DNA of 64,000 nucleotides, from assembly GCA_963524205.1 (NCBI GenBank), contig CAURED010000003.1:182229-246228 (forward strand). The letters are read 5' to 3'. Numbering within the stretch: position 1 is the first letter of the stretch; every line of letters starts with the position of its first letter. This document shows, piece after piece, positions 63,083 to 64,000 of this stretch. This DNA comes from Aminipila sp963524205. GTDB lineage: Bacteria; Bacillota; Clostridia; Peptostreptococcales; Anaerovoracaceae. Below the pieces are notes generated by a model. The model searched no databases. It saw only the letters and a program-made list of their open reading frames with translations, and was not told where the DNA came from. Position numbers and translations under genes: made by a program.

Positions 63083-63847
63083 ATGAATAAAGAAATAGAA
63101 CAATTAATGGAAATTATAAATGACAGTGAAAATATAGTTTTCTTCGGAGGCGCAGGGGTTTCCACTGAAAGTAATATACCCGACTTTCGGTCCGAAAGCG
63201 GTCTTTACAATGCTGTACAGAAATACGGTCAATCACCTGAGACTATGCTTTCTCACAGTTTTTTTAATAATCATTTAGAGACTTTCTATGACTACTATAA
63301 AAATAATTTGATTTATACAGATGCCAAACCTAACAAGGCCCATCTTGCACTTGCAAAACTGGAAGGTGAAGGTAAACTAAAGGCCATAGTTACTCAGAAC
63401 ATAGACGGACTACATCAGCTGGCTGGCAGTAAAGTGGTATATGAGCTACACGGCTCTGTACTTAGGAACAACTGCATGAGATGTAATGAATTTTATGACT
63501 TAGAATATGTAATGCAGCCTGAAAACTGCAAAGATAAAGAAGGCTTAAAGACTCTTGTTCCGATATGTAAAAAATGTGGCGGCATCGTTAAACCCGACGT
63601 AGTTCTTTATGAAGAATGTCTAAACGATGATGTAGTTCAGGGCGCAGTTGATGCTATCTTAAAAGCCGATACTTTGATTGTAGGCGGTACATCTCTAGTG
63701 GTTTATCCTGCCGCAGGTCTTATCAACTACTTCCATGGCAAAAATCTAATCCTGATTAACAAATCACAAACTCAGTACGATCACAAAGCGAACCTGGTTA
63801 TCTATGATTCTATCGGTGAAGTGCTTGGGGAAGTGTGTGGAATCTAA
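63083..63847 (+). CDS. cobB: Sir2-family NAD-dependent protein deacylase
   Basis: 254 aa. NAD-binding GGAGVSTESNIPDFRS, catalytic His in YELHGSVL, QNIDGLHQLAG, and a four-Cys zinc site (NCMRCNEF and PICKKCGG). It removes acetyl or related groups from lysines using NAD+. It lacks the long N-terminal extension of some sirtuins. AGGAG precedes the ATG. Confidence 0.95.
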   Translation: MNKEIEQLMEIINDSENIVFFGGAGVSTESNIPDFRSESGLYNAVQKYGQSPETMLSHSFFNNHLETFYDYYKNNLIYTDAKPNKAHLALAKLEGEGKLKAIVTQNIDGLHQLAGSKVVYELHGSVLRNNCMRCNEFYDLEYVMQPENCKDKEGLKTLVPICKKCGGIVKPDVVLYEECLNDDVVQGAVDAILKADTLIVGGTSLVVYPAAGLINYFHGKNLILINKSQTQYDHKANLVIYDSIGEVLGEVCGI

Positions 63848-63867
63848 CGAAATAAAGGAGTGATTCT

Positions 63868-63897
63868 ATGAAGAAATGCATTGTAATAATGGGATAA
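63868..63897 (+). CDS. Tiny 9-codon ORF with strong ribosome site
   Basis: MKKCIVIMG then stop, with AAAGGAG 8 nt upstream of the ATG. It is either a short leader peptide for the following gene or the remnant 5' end of a gene interrupted by a stop codon. No family can be assigned. Confidence 0.25.
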   Translation: MKKCIVIMG

Positions 63898-63932
63898 TCA
63901 AAAATAACATAATACAAAGGAGAGAGTTAAAC

Positions 63933-64000
63933 ATGATTATTCCAGATTCAAATAAAATATATCCAAGAAGTAATGATTACCAAACTATATATCTTAAAAA
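63933..64000 (+). CDS. Start of a gene cut by the window edge, possibly hexapeptide acetyltransferase
   Basis: The 22 complete codons visible begin MIIPDSNKIYPRSNDYQTIY, with AAAGGAGAGAG upstream. This N terminus resembles CatB/Vat-type xenobiotic acetyltransferases, judged from memory only; the diagnostic hexapeptide repeats lie beyond the window. Confidence 0.4.
   Translation, partial: MIIPDSNKIYPRSNDYQTIYLK

Overview
The window looks like chromosomal DNA of a low-GC, anaerobic, probably spore-capable member of the Clostridia. The evidence is AT-rich intergenic DNA, strong AGGAGG-type ribosome binding sites, frequent TTG/GTG starts, Firmicutes-type gene sets (pst-pho, atp, ntp, coaBC, surE, thiolase, NhaC, a RocR-like activator) and perfect 0A-box-like sites. 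Genus cannot be fixed from sequence alone; amino-acid-fermenting Anaerovoracaceae/Peptostreptococcales-type bacteria are a reasonable guess. No rRNA, tRNA, CRISPR array, prophage or insertion-sequence transposase was seen.

Layout: 1-9.1 kb holds a secreted lytic transglycosylase, a radical SAM protein, feoAB (FeoB has a degenerate G domain), citrate synthase and a diguanylate cyclase with two solute-binding sensor domains. 9.1-25.3 kb holds two complete rotary ATPase operons in tandem on the minus strand. The first is an F-type operon (atpIBEFHAGDC); the second is an A/V-type operon (ntpFIKECGABD) preceded by a probable 21-codon leader ORF. Ring-subunit residues predict H+ coupling for the F-type and Na+ coupling for the A/V-type enzyme. 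Both operons have the same TTTACA-N16-TATAAT promoter and a collinear, homologous upstream region of about 200 bp, which suggests one shared control for both ion pumps.

26-31.6 kb is a minus-strand cluster: yhbY, truA, dCMP deaminase, a TagO/WecA-type glycosyl-phosphate transferase with a repetitive acidic Cys-containing tail, wecB and a MATE transporter whose start codon is unclear. 31.7-39.6 kb holds a large hybrid histidine kinase (promoter flanked by inverted 0A-like boxes), malic enzyme, GlnRS, coaBC and an unrecognised membrane-anchored protein. 39.8-47 kb holds a polar amino acid ABC transporter, a REP-like palindromic element, thiolase, a DUF2156 protein, surE and a cyclopropane fatty acid synthase-like methyltransferase.

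47-61.8 kb is a signalling region. An amino-acid-sensing histidine kinase and a sigma-54 response regulator face an NhaC-family antiporter that has a clear sigma-54 promoter. The phosphate operon pstSCAB-phoU-phoB-phoR follows, with an 11-bp-periodic PHO box upstream of pstS. A RocR-like sigma-54 activator then precedes an arginase/agmatinase-family ureohydrolase, also with a clear sigma-54 promoter. The right end carries a patatin-like lipase, a sirtuin and the start of a gene cut by the window edge, possibly a hexapeptide acetyltransferase. A roughly 90-bp repeat occurs twice in opposite orientation, at the 3' end of phoU and just upstream of the sirtuin gene.

Taken together, the genes describe an amino-acid-fermenting anaerobe that manages H+ and Na+ gradients, senses amino acids through several solute-binding-type domains, and uses sigma-54 for at least two transport or catabolic genes.
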